64,000 nucleotides of DNA from Heliocidaris tuberculata (GCA_025618425.1 CM046847.1:2092134-2156133); one strand, 5' to 3'. Shown: positions 46,100 to 58,461, counted from the first letter of the stretch. A program made the numbers and translations. The notes: a model not told the origin generated them from the letters alone.

Positions 46100-47490
46100 T
46101 TTTGAAGAAATAATGTCAAAAAGGATTTTATAGATCGCAAAACATATGTTCACCCCAGTATAACCCTGCGTTATAGTTGCCTAGAAACGGTCGTGCGCTG
46201 GAGACTTTTATATACGACACCGGGTCGACAGCCGTGTATTGCTTTTATGATATTTTTAACTATCGGTTTATAGGTCGCTTTAGGTAGCACTGCACACTGT
46301 GCATCCATATACACTCTGTTTTAACATCAGTTAATAACCAGAAATGGAAAGAAACTTGAAGTAGTATGTAGGGGGGTACATTGATAATGAAATGAAACCA
46401 CTATGCAAAGCAGTTGAATTCTTTTTTTATGAACATTATAGGGGGGAAGTATTTTAACAGCAAGGTAAAATTGTCCGAGGTCTACCACTATTTTCTGTGA
46501 GAATGAAAATGTTTTAAAAGCAAAGTAAATTTGTCCGCCTATCACCATTATTTTTGCGATTTGGAAACATGAAATGTAGGAAAATTTTATCATAATTTAC
46601 AGGAATTGATTTGACAAGCTTTTTCCATTCAGTTCTATTCTCCATGATCTTTGGGAGTTCAATGAGAAATAGAGAGGTATATTAATGCATTAAATTTCCT
46701 ACTGCTCACCCGTAATTCCATTGTATTCCCGTTTTAACCCACCATTCTCTCACAAATCCCGACAACCCACTCCCCTTCCATGCCTCCTGTCATGCCTGTA
46801 TATTCGATGCGATAATACTCCTTAGAAATATGGAAAAATACATCAGTTTACTATCTTACATTGCTCAAGAATATATTAGAAACAAGCGTATCTATTCATA
46901 GTCTGATCAATAGTGTGATTTTAATCTGGAGAACATATATAAATGGAACTGTATTTCATGAAAGAAAAACGGTTATTCATTATGAATTGCTAATAATGTA
47001 GTAAATGTGTGACTCGGACTTGCAAATTGTACACATAAAATTTTCGGGGGGGGGGGGAGGGACTAAAACCTGATGAAAATCACATGCGGAGAAAAACAGA
47101 AACACAGCCTACATATGCCTATTATAACCTGTTATATTGGCAAAGACTGTTCGGGATTACCAGCGTGGTTTCCTCCTCTTTATCTGCTTGTTAACCAATA
47201 CCCAGCTACCAATCCCTCTGCCGGATCATTTAGTCAAAGTTAGCATGATTCGTGTAAATTTCCCTAGTTGTTGTGATATATTTTTTTCTTCGACATGATT
47301 ACCAGAACTCGAGACTACTTTCATAAATGTATAGTAGGGCATAACACCATAAAATCATGACATTGTATGGAATCGTTGGCTAGATGGTGACATCAGAGAT
47401 TTGTCTTGTGATAATAATGATGATAAAAGCTACATTGTACTGCGCACGTATCCATCCCAAGAGAGAGAGAGAGAGATGGGCTGAAAGAGC
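46100..47490. other. No gene recognised; short 62-bp direct repeat
   Basis: Near 46450-46560 two imperfect copies contain GCAAGGTAAAATTGTCCG and GCAAAGTAAATTTGTCCG. A G-run lies at 47046-47056. No coding exon or mobile element was supported. Confidence 0.4.
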
Positions 47491-47500
47491 TTACACAATA

Positions 47501-47860
47501 AGCCCACCGCTCACGATCCGATCTATCTGCGATCCTATTTGTGAAGAATTATGTAATATCATTTGATATAAATATTTACAATTAAAAATTTAAAAATACG
47601 GCCTATTGTGAGCTTTCTAGTGGGAGGAAAGTTCAAACCGGCTCCGAGTCGTAGTGACGTCAGAGCAGTCCTACGATTGTCTGCGATTTGAAACTGATTC
47701 GGCCCTTATTACAGCGCACCAAAATCCTATGTTTAGTGTTCATATTATTGTTCAGAACCCGAATCAGATAGATTTTATTTGTGAAAATGCCCATATTTAA
47801 TGCTATTGCGATTTATTTCTAAAATCGGATCGCAGTCGATCGCATGGTGGGCGGTGGGCT
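47501..47860. mobile_element. 360-bp MITE with TA flanks
   Basis: The ends AGCCCACCGCTCACGATCCG and (inverted) AGCCCACCGCCCACCATGCG are flanked by TA at 47499-47500 and 47861-47862. TCGGATCG-type words near both ends also pair. The short inverted repeats and non-coding core indicate a non-autonomous DNA element. Confidence 0.7.
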
Positions 47861-47865
47861 TAAGG

Positions 47866-48340
47866 AGCTGGAAGCGTACAAGGAATTACTTCTTACCAGG
47901 TACACATTTACTACACTTAACACCTTACACACCTTACACACCTTACACACGTAATACAATGGAACATATTTAAAATCATGCTTTTAAAGGGAGGCAAGAG
48001 GAAACAACTATTTACCCTAACCATTACCCAACCTCTATGGAGCTACATCGCAGCCGGCGGGGCTCCCTGGAGATACTTTGAACTTGGCTCCCGCCAAGCT
48101 TCCTTAAAGCACTGAAAGCAGTGAAGGAATTACCTTCTACGAGGTTACCTACACCTTAAGGAAAGAGCAATACAATACAATATATTTATTATTCTGCTTT
48201 TAAAAAGGGGGCAATTGGTAAGGTGCTGAAAGCGTTCAAGGGAGTAATTCCTACCATGTAAACATCATACCTACACCATAACGAGACAATAACACATAAA
48301 AGAGAATAAAACATTTAAAAAAGTGTAAGGGGTAAACAGA
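47866..48340 (+). repeat. Diverged tandem repeat, about three units
   Basis: Units start near 47866 (GAGCTGGAAGCGTACAAGGA), 48110 (GCACTGAAAGCAGTGAAGGA) and 48222 (GTGCTGAAAGCGTTCAAGGG). Each continues into ATTAC or AATTCC, then TACCAGGT-like words and an ACACC run. Unit length is uneven (about 110-245 bp). Confidence 0.55.
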
Positions 48341-49130
48341 ACTTACCTGCCACGAAGTATGTCAATGGCGAGTTAACTGGAACAATTATCCTTCTTGAGG
48401 ACCGGAGGACATAAAGTTAACCAGGTTACATCCAAGTCAAGTCCTGCAGCTGGCCATTTTGAGCAACGTCCACTTCGTCGACGTATCGGCACCTTTGATT
48501 TTTTGGCATTGATCGCGATGGAAAATACCCACTCGATGTGGAAGAATAGAAAAGAGGAACAGGGTTTCGCCCAAGCTTTTTGAGAACGATAAAATATAGG
48601 GCCCGCTGTGAATTGACAGGAGGTATCCACAATCAGATAATGCCGTCGGAGAAATGCATTAGAGACATTTTTAGTGCTTAGGTGTTTCAGAATGTTATGT
48701 GCCTTGAAATGATAATGGGTAAAAATAACAAAACAGTCCTTAGCAGGTAAGCGAGAAGATAACTCGCGATCGTGATACGGAGTGGGATACCTTCTGGTGT
48801 ACATAATATTGAGTGCGACTACTCGACTCTCCTCACAGCACAGTAAGTGCTCATCGCTGATGGGCTGCACGCCTATTGGTGCAGTGTTCGGGCACGGCGA
48901 GACCCTATTGGTTACAAGAAAGTTACGGCGCAACTGTGGGTGTCTCGGTAAGGGGTAAAGAAGGGGTCTCTATTTTAATAGGCGCCGTGTATCGCCCGGC
49001 GTCGGCTATCCCTACCCGTAAACCCGTCGATCCGTGCATTGCTCTCATCTCGCCTCTGCGATCACAACCACAGAATTTAATCTATCCGTCGAATAAATAC
49101 AAGAAGATCGTTGTTGTATGCTAATTGAAG
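48341..49130. promoter_or_regulatory. CpG-richer patch with opposed donor sites
   Basis: On the minus strand a GGCAG|GTAAGT donor ends a possible exon at 48347. On the plus strand a TCG|GTAAGG donor lies at 48951. A 186-codon minus frame (48373-48933) has no recognisable domain. The layout could be a bidirectional promoter with non-coding first exons, but no acceptor partner or homology supports it. Confidence 0.2.
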
Positions 49131-49903
49131 TGGACGAGAACTAATGCTTGTTGTTTTAAGTTAATTGAAATCTTGCTTCTAAGCAGGTGGTCTTGATATC
49201 ACTAGCAGAATTGTCTTTAGATTGAAACAAAAAAATATGGGGATAGCTGTTGGACTTTCGTAAACGATGGCTAAAGCATTTTGGCGTATTAGAGAATCAC
49301 TATGCAGCTATTCAAAGATATAAAAAGAAAAGGGTTTTACGAATTGAGACATGCCATGTATCTAAATTGCATAGCAGATTGCTACAGGTGCGAAAATAAG
49401 GACATGTTTATCGATAAACACAAAATTTAATTTACGAGATTTTTCATACTTTAGAACCACGGTGATACTCAAAATTTAGATTTTATTTTAGATTTCTTTT
49501 TTGTTGTTGTTCTTCTTCTTCTTCCTCCTCCTCCTCTTCTTCTTCTTCTTCTTCTTCTTCTTCTTCTTCTTCTTCTTCTTCTTCTTCTTCTTCTTCTTCT
49601 TCTTCTTCTTCTTCTTCTTCTTCTTCTTCTTCTTCTTCTTCCTCTTCTACTTCTTTTTTCGTCAAGCGTCTTTTTCTGGCAAGACCATTTAAAATTGGGA
49701 GAGGATATCACCTCACATCTTGAAAAGTTCCCATAGAATTTATTTCAAATCATCGCGTTTTCCAATACCTTGTATATGAAAGAAATTAACAATTTTCTGC
49801 TAGCTAGACTTTCCTTACAAGATGTAAATATATTTGTTGAGAGTGAAACTGATCAACTTTCATCGCGATGAATAGTTGCATACAATATGCTGGAACGGAG
49901 AGT

Positions 49904-51229
49904 CTATATAATAATAGCGGGAGCTTTTTCGGCGGTTCAGCGCCGTAAACTTTTTTGCCGCCTCTCCTCGGAACGCGCCCTTTGGGGGAACAGGTAGCCG
50001 AGGTGCCGAGGCAGTGCAACGCCGGGTTCGTATTTCGCGAAAGCCCGCCGTTTGGCTGCAAAATATGATTTTTCATAACAAGCGCCATGGACAAAGACAA
50101 CCTGGATGGCTTGCAACCTGCTACGCCCACTGCCCGCCTGTACACGAACATACACGAACCGTCTAAAAATAGCAATATGGCCACGAGTGCTCGCAAATAC
50201 CACCCATCCAGTACCCGTAATGTTGTTGTGGATTGGTTTTAACGGCGCATGTCATTCAATTGTGAATATTTACGCCATGATTAATCCATGAGCATTCTGT
50301 AGCGTTATACCAGGCGTCCGTATTTCTTTCCCAGGAATCAGTTGGTTCTACAACGGGAGAAACACGAGATTTAAACCTCTGAATATTTAAATGATGATCT
50401 TGGACAGTTTTTCTTGCAATTCAGATCTTTCATAATACCAAAAGAAGGACACAAAAGAAGAAAAACAAGAAGGTTACAATGTCCGTTAAACAGAAGAGTC
50501 TTCACGGAAGAAATCGCCGAGCTTTGCAGCCACCAATCCAAGAAAAAAACCGTACCGTACATCAAGGACACAAATTACAGACTTCGCGGTATCCACCACA
50601 ATGGTGCTTGCTCATGGTGGAGTTCCCTGGAGTTAGTAATCGATGAATATGAGTAAAAGACGAGTGACTACCAAGATTATGCCTGTAAATACTAACATCA
50701 ATTAACCAAAAAAATGCTCTTAACCACTCAGGCCCAAGAAACCTTAGTTTTTATTTACTCACACATGACATGACCCAAAATTAATGTCTTTAACTATAAA
50801 GATCCTTCTTGCAATACAATAATTGTTTAATATTTGTTTGAAAAGAGTTTTGTTGCAAAAAAAAATAATTACCATTTACAATTAATTCTGAACTATGGAA
50901 ACAGAGGTATAATTTAAAAAAAATATATCTTCAATGATACAGCACTTCTTACATAATTATGAAGCTGTAATTTGCAACTTATAGACAAAAGCACATATAT
51001 ACATTTCCCGTATTATTTCCCTTATAATTCAGCATCTACCTTTAAAAACAAATATCTAGCATTCACCAAAATAGATTTATTGCATTTTGCAACAAAACTC
51101 TTCACATTTTTCAGTCCACATAAGGGTTATTTTTGCCTTTCCAACTATTATGTCAAATAACAAGTCTAATTGTTGCAATCAAACTCATCCTAATTTCAAT
51201 AGTGCCCGTGGATTTCCACGGGTTCCACT
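49904..51229. other. 1.33-kb segment present only in duplication unit 1
   Basis: In unit 2 the flanking sequences join directly at GAGAGTAGAATATA (53861). Both edges here carry AGT, so either a microhomology-mediated deletion removed it from unit 2 or it was inserted into unit 1. It has a GC-rich part (49920-50200) and otherwise AT-rich DNA. Short open frames (50414-50656 plus, 49804-50196 minus) show no known domain. Confidence 0.75.
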
Positions 51230-52165
51230 AGTAGAATATAATACTGGCAATGACAAACAATACCTTCCTTATTGACACTATAGGTCGACTGTGAATTCGA
51301 AATTAATGCCCCCCCCCCCCATCCCCCGTCAAATGGCGAAAAAGGGAGATAGTTTTCATAAATTTATAGTAGAATAAAATTTTGTATCCAAATCATCATA
51401 CCCCATGATACATGAGACCGTAAAATGATCTGCATAAACCTGTTCTCCTTTTTTTCTTTTTTCTTTTTCTTCTTCTTCTTCTTCTTCTTTTTCTTCTCCT
51501 CCTCCTCCTTCTTCTTCTTCTCCTTCTTCTTCTTCTTCTTTTCTTCTTCTTTTCTTCTTCTTTTCTTCTTCTTTTCTTCTTCTTCTTCTTCTTCTTCTTC
51601 TTCTTCTTCTTCTTCTTCTTCTCCTTCTTTTTCTTCTTCTTCTTCTTTTTCTTCTTCTTTTTTTCTTTCTGAGACCATAACGATGATATTGCAAACAACA
51701 AATCTCATCATGATACAACAGTCTGAGTGAAGTCTTCATCATTCGTAATTGAGGGAATACTGCCGCTCTGCATGTAATCAATGGCGTAAATACGGAATGG
51801 TAAAAAAAAAGGGGGAAGAATAAAAAAGGAGGGAGAGGGGGGAGGGAAAGTGTCAAGTGAAAAGAAGATAAAGGACCCCACTTGTATCCTGATCGTAATC
51901 GGTGAGCTTGTTAATGAGCATTTCATCTACGAGTAAGACCTGTGCCCCCCCCCCCCCCCCCTGGCTGCGCCCACGCTAAGTCACGCTGCTGTCTGTAATT
52001 ATGCCATGACCATGATGAGTAGCTGCTTTGAAAGCGTTTTGTGTCTGTTATGATTATGCTTGTCTGTGCCATCGGCATATTTAACAAATTTCTTTCTTTC
52101 TTTCCTTTTACGGATATTGCAAAAACACCATATCAGACATGATTGTGAGTCAGAGTGATTTAATG

Positions 52166-52645
52166 CTATGGTCACAACTGATCGTGCGTGTCCGCAGCTG
52201 CGATTGGCTGGGCATTGGCCACCTCCTGCGATTCGTACGTCCTTCATTTGTCATGGCCACAACCGGTCGTGCACCTCTCTGCATCTCCTTTTGGGCGTCT
52301 TGCACTCTCCTCATAAACATACCCCTCTTACCTGCAAGACCTCTTGAGACGAACGTACAGCCCCGTTCAGGTACCGTGCCACCGACGCGCGACATGTCAC
52401 GGTTCCGTATGGAACCATGGGCTTAGTGAGACCTCCGCAAGAAGCCCGTGCAATGCTCGCTAGAAGCACGTGTAGGAAGTACGATGGCTGCGAGTGACAC
52501 GTGCGTTCATCAGAACACGTAGCCACACGCGAGGCTGTTGGACATGTCCAAAAATCTTTGCGTGCGACGCAAGGATTTTCTGCGAAATCCGTCGCAGACA
52601 ACACGCAAGGAGGTGCACGACCGGTTGTGACCAACCTTTTCCATG
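52166..52645. mobile_element. GC-rich inverted-repeat element in duplication unit 1
   Basis: GGTCACAACTGATCGTGCG on the left pairs with the inverted right end GGTCACAACCGGTCGTGCAC. A third, internal copy (GGCCACAACCGGTCGTGCAC) lies at 52256. The core has many CpG words, such as GCGAAATCCGTCGCAG. It is probably a non-autonomous DNA transposon carried into both units by the duplication. Confidence 0.55.
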
Positions 52646-53320
52646 TAGGGAGGAAATTGATAAGGCCTCGAGAAAATGGCACGGTGATTTGTTTATCTAA
52701 AAATAAAACAAAGATGTTTTTTAGTTTGCTCTAACACCAAATTCTGATCAAAATGTAAAAATGCAAAACCTTGCTTGTTCGAGGACCGGACAATGAACCC
52801 TTAAATTCAAAATGCATAATATGAAAGGCAGAATAAACTTTCCTCTAGAGTCTAGACAATACACCCTATCTCTTCTTTCTCCTTTTGTTCCTACACCCAC
52901 CCAATATTTCCCTTTTTCTCCCCCCCCCCCCCCCTTCATGCATTCTTCTTTTTCTTGGCAATGACATTTGTCCATATTCCCCATGACTACTTCCCATACG
53001 CCAACGTTATTATATCTTATTTCTCATGAGTCCTTTGATATTTAGATATTTAAAGGTAGTGTCAGGCTTGGGCGTAGGGCATCAATTTTTGAATAACTCT
53101 TGAAAATTATAAGTTTTAACCAAGAAAATGGTCCGTAAAAGTAAAAAGTTTTAGATACTGAAGGGAAATAAGTCTACTGTTTTGACAGCTTGTTATTCAT
53201 GTTTTATATTCGTTATTTAAATGTTATATTTATCAACACAGTTTCCATATAATTAATTATAGTAGAATAACATTTTGTATTAAAACCGTAAAAATTATTG
53301 ATCTGAATATGCCTCTCCTC

Positions 53321-53345
53321 ACCATTTTTCTTCTTCTTCTTCTTC

Positions 53346-53377
<32 letters not shown>

Positions 53378-55975
53378 CTTCTTCTTCTTCTTCTTCTTCT
53401 TCTTCTTCTTCTTCTTCTTCTTCTTCTTCTTCTTCTTCTTCTTCTTCTTCTTCTTCTTCTTCTTCTTCTTCTTCTTCTTCTTCTTCTTCTTCTTCTTCTT
53501 CTTCTTCTTCTTTCTCTTCTACTTCTTTTTTCGTCAAGCGTCTTTTTCTGGCAAGATCATTTAAAATTGGGAGAGGATATCAGCTCACATCTTGAAAAGT
53601 TCCCATAGAATTTATTTGAAATCATCACGTTTTCCAATACCTTGTATATGAAAGAAATTAACAATTTTCATGAGTTTAGATATTTGCAGATATGACTTTT
53701 GCTTGGGAGAACATGTCACATGCTCTCGTTCACAGCCCAGACACTGTCTGCTACTCTGCTAGCTAGAATTTCCTTACAAGATGTAAATATATTTGTTGAG
53801 AGTGAAACTGATCAACTTTCATCGCGATGAATAGTTGCATACAATATGCTGGAACGGAGAGTAGAATATAATACTGGCAATGACAAACAATACCTTCCTT
53901 ATTGACACTATAGGTCGACTGTGAATTCGAAATTAATGCCCCCCCCCCCATCCCCCGTCAAATGGCGAAAAAGGGAGATAGTTTTCATAAATTTATAGTA
54001 GAATAAAATTTTGTATCCAAATCATCATACCCCATGATACATGAGACCGTAAAATGATCTGCATAAACCTGTTCTCCTTTTTTTCTTTTTTCTTTTTCTT
54101 CTTCTTCTTCTTCTTCTTTTTCTTCTCCTCCTCCTCCTTCTTCTTCTTCTCCTTCTTCTTCTTCTTCTTCTTCTTTTCTTCTTTTTTTCTTCTTCTTTTC
54201 TTCTTCTTTTCTTCTTCTTCTTCTTCTTTTCTTCTTCTTCTTCTTCTTCTTCTTCTTTTTCTTCTTCTTCTTCTTTTTCTTCTTCTTCTTTTTTTCTTTC
54301 TGAGACCATAACGATGATATTGCAAACAACAAATCTCATCATGATACAACAGCGAGTGAAGCCTTCATCATGTTCATCATTCGTAATTGAGGGAATACCG
54401 CCGCTCTGTAATCAATGGCGTAAATACGGAATGGTAAAAAAAAAGGGGGGAATAAAAAAGGAGGGAGAGGGGGAAGGGAAAGTGTCAAGTGAAAAGAAGA
54501 TAAAGGACCCCACTTGTATCCTGATCGTAATCGGTGAGCTTGTTAATGCGCATTTCATCTACGAATAAGACCTGTGCCCCCCCCCCCTTGTCTGCGCCCA
54601 CGCTAAGTCACGCTGCTGTCTGTAATTATGCCATGACCATGATGACTAGCTGCTTTGAAAGCGTTTTGTGTCTGTTATTATTATGCTTGTCTGTGCCATC
54701 GGCATATTTAACAAATTTCTTTCTTTCCTTTTACGGATATTGTAAAAACACCATATCAGACATGATTGTGAGTCAGAGTGATTTAATGCTATGTTCACAA
54801 CTGATCGTGCGTGTCCGCAGCTTCGATCGGCTGGGCATTGGCCAACTCCTGCGATTCGTACGTCCTTCATTTGTCATGGCCACAACCGGTCGTGCACCTC
54901 TCTGCATCTCCTTTTGGGCGTCTTGCACCCTCCTCATACACATACCCCTCTTACCTGCAAGAACTCTTGAGACGAACGTACAGCCCCGTATAGGTACCGT
55001 GCCACCGACGCGCGACATGTCACGGCTCCGTATGGAACCATGGGCTTCGTGAGACCTCCGCAAGAAGCCCGTGCAATGCTCGCTAGAAGCACGTGTAGGA
55101 AGTACGATGGCTGCGCGGGACACGTGCGTTCATCAGAACACGTAGCCACACGCAAAGATTTTTGGACAGCCTCGCGTGCTCCTACGTGTTTGGGGAAAAA
55201 AAACGTGCAGACTCGTGCGTGCGACGCAAGGATTTTCTGCGAAATCCGTCGCAGACAACACGCAAGGAGGTGCACGACCGGTTGTGACCAACCTTTCCCA
55301 TGTAGGGAGGAAATTGATAAGGCCTCGAGAAAAATGGCAAGGAGATTTGTTTATCTAAAAATAAAACAAAAATGTTTTTTAGTTTGCTCTGACACCAAAT
55401 TCTGATCAAAATGTAAAAATGCAAAACCTTGCCTGTTCTAGGACCGGACAATGAACCCTTAAATTCAAAATGCATAATATGAAAGGCAGAATAAACTTTC
55501 CTCTAGAGTCTAGACAATACACCCTATCTCTTCTTTCTCCTTTTGTTCCTACACCCACCCAATATTTCCCTTTTTCTCCTCCCCCCCCCCCCCCCTTCAT
55601 GCTTCTTCTTTTTCTTGGCAATGACATTTGTCCATATTCCCCATGACTACTTCCCATACGCCAACGTCATTATATCTTATTTCTCATGAGTCCTTTGATA
55701 TTTAGATATTTAAAGATAGTGTCAGGCTTGGGCGTAGGGCATCAATTTTTGAATAACTCTTGAAAATTATAAGTTTTAACCAAGAAAATGGTCCGTAAAA
55801 GTAAAAAGTTTTAGATACTGAAGGGAAATAAATCTACTGTTTTGACAGCTTGTTATTCATGTTTTATATTCGTTATTTAATGGTTATATTTATCAACACA
55901 ATTTCCATATAATTAATTATAGTAGAATAACATTTTGTATAAAAAGCGTAAAAATTGTTGATCTGAATATGCCTC
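53321..55975. repeat. Tandem segmental duplication, unit 2
   Basis: Begins with (CTT)n (53325-53530), then block X (53538-53860) with an extra insertion of about 87 bp (53670-53756). Block Y (53861-55975) follows at an offset of 2.63-2.66 kb from unit 1. Differences from unit 1 are few substitutions plus changes in tract length. Confidence 0.9.
54793..55300. mobile_element. GC-rich inverted-repeat element in duplication unit 2
   Basis: The counterpart of 52166-52645. Near 55150-55220 the core differs: it holds CAGCCTCGCGTGCTCCTACG and an A-run that unit 1 lacks. That local change is larger than the background divergence between units and may reflect rearrangement inside the hairpin-prone core. 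Confidence 0.55.
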
Positions 55976-56316
55976 TTCTCACCATTTTTCTTCTTCTTCT
56001 TCTTCTTCTTCTTCTTCTTCTTCTTCTTCTTCTTCTTCTTCTTCTTCTTCTTCTTCTTCTTCTTCTTCTTCTTCTTCTTCTTCTTCTTCTTCTTCTTCTT
56101 CTTCTTCTTCTTCTTCTCCTTCCTCTTCTACTTCTTTTTTCGTCAATAAAATAAAATTTTGTATCCAAATCATCATACCCCATGATACATGAGACCGTAA
56201 AATGATCTGCATAAACCTGTTCTCCTTCTTTTTTTTTTTCCTTCTTCTTCTTCTTCTTCTTCTCCTCCTCCTCTTTCTTCTTCTTCTCCTTCTTCTTCTT
56301 CTTTTCTTCTTCTTCT

Positions 56317-56363
<47 letters not shown>

Positions 56364-56475
56364 TTCTTCTTCTTCTTCTTTCTTCTTCTTCTTCTTCTTC
56401 TTCTTCTTCTTCTTCTTCTTCTTCTTCTTCTTCTTCTTCTTCTTCTTCTTCTTCTTCTTCTTCTTCTTCTTCTAA
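55976..56475. repeat. Tandem segmental duplication, truncated unit 3
   Basis: The (CTT)n tract (55985-56140) and CTACTTCTTTTTTCGTCAA are followed directly by AATAAAATTTTGTATCCAAA, which in units 1 and 2 lies several hundred bases further on inside block Y. The unit then runs through GATCTGCATAAACCTGTTCT and stops in a second (CTT)n (56226-56474). Confidence 0.85.
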
Positions 56476-56574
56476 ATATAAAAATAAATGAGATAGAGAG
56501 AAAGAGCAGGGATGATAGGAACAATCACAACAGTATCGTATGGATACTTTATTTTGGTTCAAGCTAACTTTTAG

Positions 56575-56848
56575 AAGTAGAAGATGAAGAAGAAGTAAAA
56601 AAAAGAAGAAGGAGAAGAAGAAAAAGAGAAAGAAAAAGAAGAAGAAGAAGGAGAAGAAGAAGAAGAAGAAGGGGAAGAAGAAGGAGAAGGAGAAGAAGAA
56701 GAAGGAGGAGAAGAAGAAGAAGAAAAAGAAAAAGAAGATGAAGAAGAAGGAGAAGAAGAAGAAGAAGAAGAAGAAGAAGAAGAAGGAGAAGGGGAAGAAG
56801 AAGGATAAGGAGTAGAAGAAGAAGAAGAAGAAGAAGAAGGAGAAGAAG

Positions 56849-56878
<30 letters not shown>
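56575..56878 (+). repeat. Imperfect (GAA)n, inverted relative to the preceding (CTT)n
   Basis: About 300 bp of GAA/GAAGGA purine repeat starts 100 bp after the (CTT)n of unit 3. Together they form an inverted pair able to make a long hairpin. Frames across both tracts encode only runs of Glu, Lys, Arg, Leu or Ser and are artefacts. Confidence 0.95.
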
Positions 56879-56880
<2 letters not shown>

Positions 56881-57225
56881 TGGACACACCACAGATAATA
56901 CATCATTGTTTCTCGACGCCATGAGTAACACCAAGGAGTTATCACATGGTAACACCACGTTGTGTTTTAGAATTGGAGTTGGAGAGGAACAGGAAGAAAA
57001 GAGAGAAAGAAAGAGGGTTGGCTGTTTTCGTACATCATCTTATCATAATCGTTTCACACGTCTGAATTAATCTTCATTGATACTAGATTAAAATAGATAG
57101 CTAGATATGTTGACTTGAGTGAAAGCAGATGAAGAGAAACAGATCGGGGTAATAATGATAATGATTGTCAGTGCTCTGGTCAGTTTGAGTTTTTTCTGGT
57201 AAAACGCTTTATAACGAACCGTTGT

Positions 57226-57347
57226 TAATTGTAATCATTATTATAATTATTATTATCATTATTATTATTATTATTATTGTTGTTGTTATTATTATTATCA
57301 TCATCATTATTATTATTATTATTATTGGTATTATCATTATAATTATT

Positions 57348-57394
<47 letters not shown>
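57226..57394 (+). repeat. (ATT)n/(ATC)n microsatellite
   Basis: About 170 bp of ATT with scattered ATC and GTT units. It may once have been a retrotransposon tail, but no body was recognised beside it. Confidence 0.95.
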
Positions 57395-57398
<4 letters not shown>

Positions 57399-57483
57399 TG
57401 AAGGTTTTGAAAAATAATCTGATACATAGGAAAGGGTTTTTTCTCTCTTTATAGTTATCTTTTTTTCAGACTTATGTGTTCTA

Positions 57484-58461
57484 CAGCGCGTCCCATAAAA
57501 AAGTTAACAGTAGGAAAAATTCTCCCCAAATAATTGTTTCAAGATATTTTAGGAAATTTTCATACCTGTGGACACCAAAATATCTCACAATATTTTACGC
57601 TTGAGTGAGCAAAAGCCAATTTTGTGAAAGGGTGCAAAATCCAGTCTTGGCAAGAATTGACATTGGCTCTGGCTGGTATCAGCCGAGCTGAGAGTCATGT
57701 AAAGGCTTAGAAATTTCCATATTCTGATCAATAAAAGACAATTTATGAAACAAAAGGCTATTTCTTTGTATATCCTTACACATCCCATTAATATTTTATG
57801 CTTGAGTGAGCAATTAACTACTTTGCTGAGTGTTTCAAAATGTTACTTTTGGTGAGTCTTTTAATTTCATCTGGCTTACTCACTCGACCATAGAGTTTTG
57901 ATGGGATATATGAGGAAAATACATTGAACAAAGTCTGTCATTTCATAAATAGTCTTTCAATGATCAGAATATAAAATTTCGAAGTCTTTTTTCATGACTC
58001 TCAACTTGGCTCATATCAGCTAGAACAACAACAAACATTTGTCAAGAAGATTTTACACCATTTCACAAAAGTGGCTTTTGCTCACTCAAGCGTAAAATAT
58101 TGTGAAACATTTTAGTGTCATTTGGTAGAAGAGATCCTAAGCTAACCACATGTATAAAATTGTCCTGGAAATATTTTGAAATATTTAAATCGGGAGACTT
58201 TTTCCAACTGTCAGTTTCAAACGGTTCTCAACTTTGTTGATACCAGTCAGAACAAATACCAATTATTGTCAAGTCTGAAATTTTGCACCATTTCACAAAA
58301 GTAGTTTTAGATCACTCAAGCGTAATAACTAGTCAGATTTTTCTGTGTTATTGTATTGGAGGGACCCTAAGCTATTTACAAGAATTAAAATTTATTGAAA
58401 ATATTCATAAATATTTATTGGGGGGACTTTTTGCAACTGTTAACTTTTGGGGGACACACTG
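57484..58461. mobile_element. 978-bp non-autonomous Tc1/mariner-type element
   Basis: The ends CAGCGCGTCCCATAAAAAAG and (inverted) CAGTGTGTCCCCCAAAAGTT are flanked by TA (57482-57483, 58462-58463), and GTTAACAG follows on both sides. Inside, a block with CGCTTGAGTGAGCAAAAGCC (57598) occurs in inverted form near 58072-58092 and, less well, near 58306-58325. No transposase frame is present. The TA duplication and CAGTG ends identify the superfamily. Confidence 0.8.

Larger units (their letters stand above)
49490..53320. repeat. Tandem segmental duplication, unit 1
   Basis: The order is (CTT)n (49517-49650), block X from CGTCAAGCGTCTTTTTCTGG (49660-49903), a 1.33-kb segment absent from unit 2 (49904-51229), then block Y (51230-53320), which contains a second (CTT)n (51440-51670), poly-C runs and a GC-rich inverted element. 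Blocks X and Y are repeated nearly base for base in unit 2. Confidence 0.9.

Noticed and set aside
48373..48933. 186-codon minus-strand frame
   Set aside because: No ATG-supported homology, irregular composition and no recognisable motif; overlapping frames on both strands are open as well, as expected in CpG-richer DNA.
50414..50656. 80-codon plus-strand frame in the unit-1-only segment
   Set aside because: Reads like chance: no domain, no splice sites in phase, and absent from unit 2.
49469..56958. Many overlapping frames of poly-Glu, poly-Lys, poly-Arg or poly-Leu
   Set aside because: Read-through of (CTT)n and (GAA)n tracts in all frames. Other frames in the duplicated unit have no recognisable domain.
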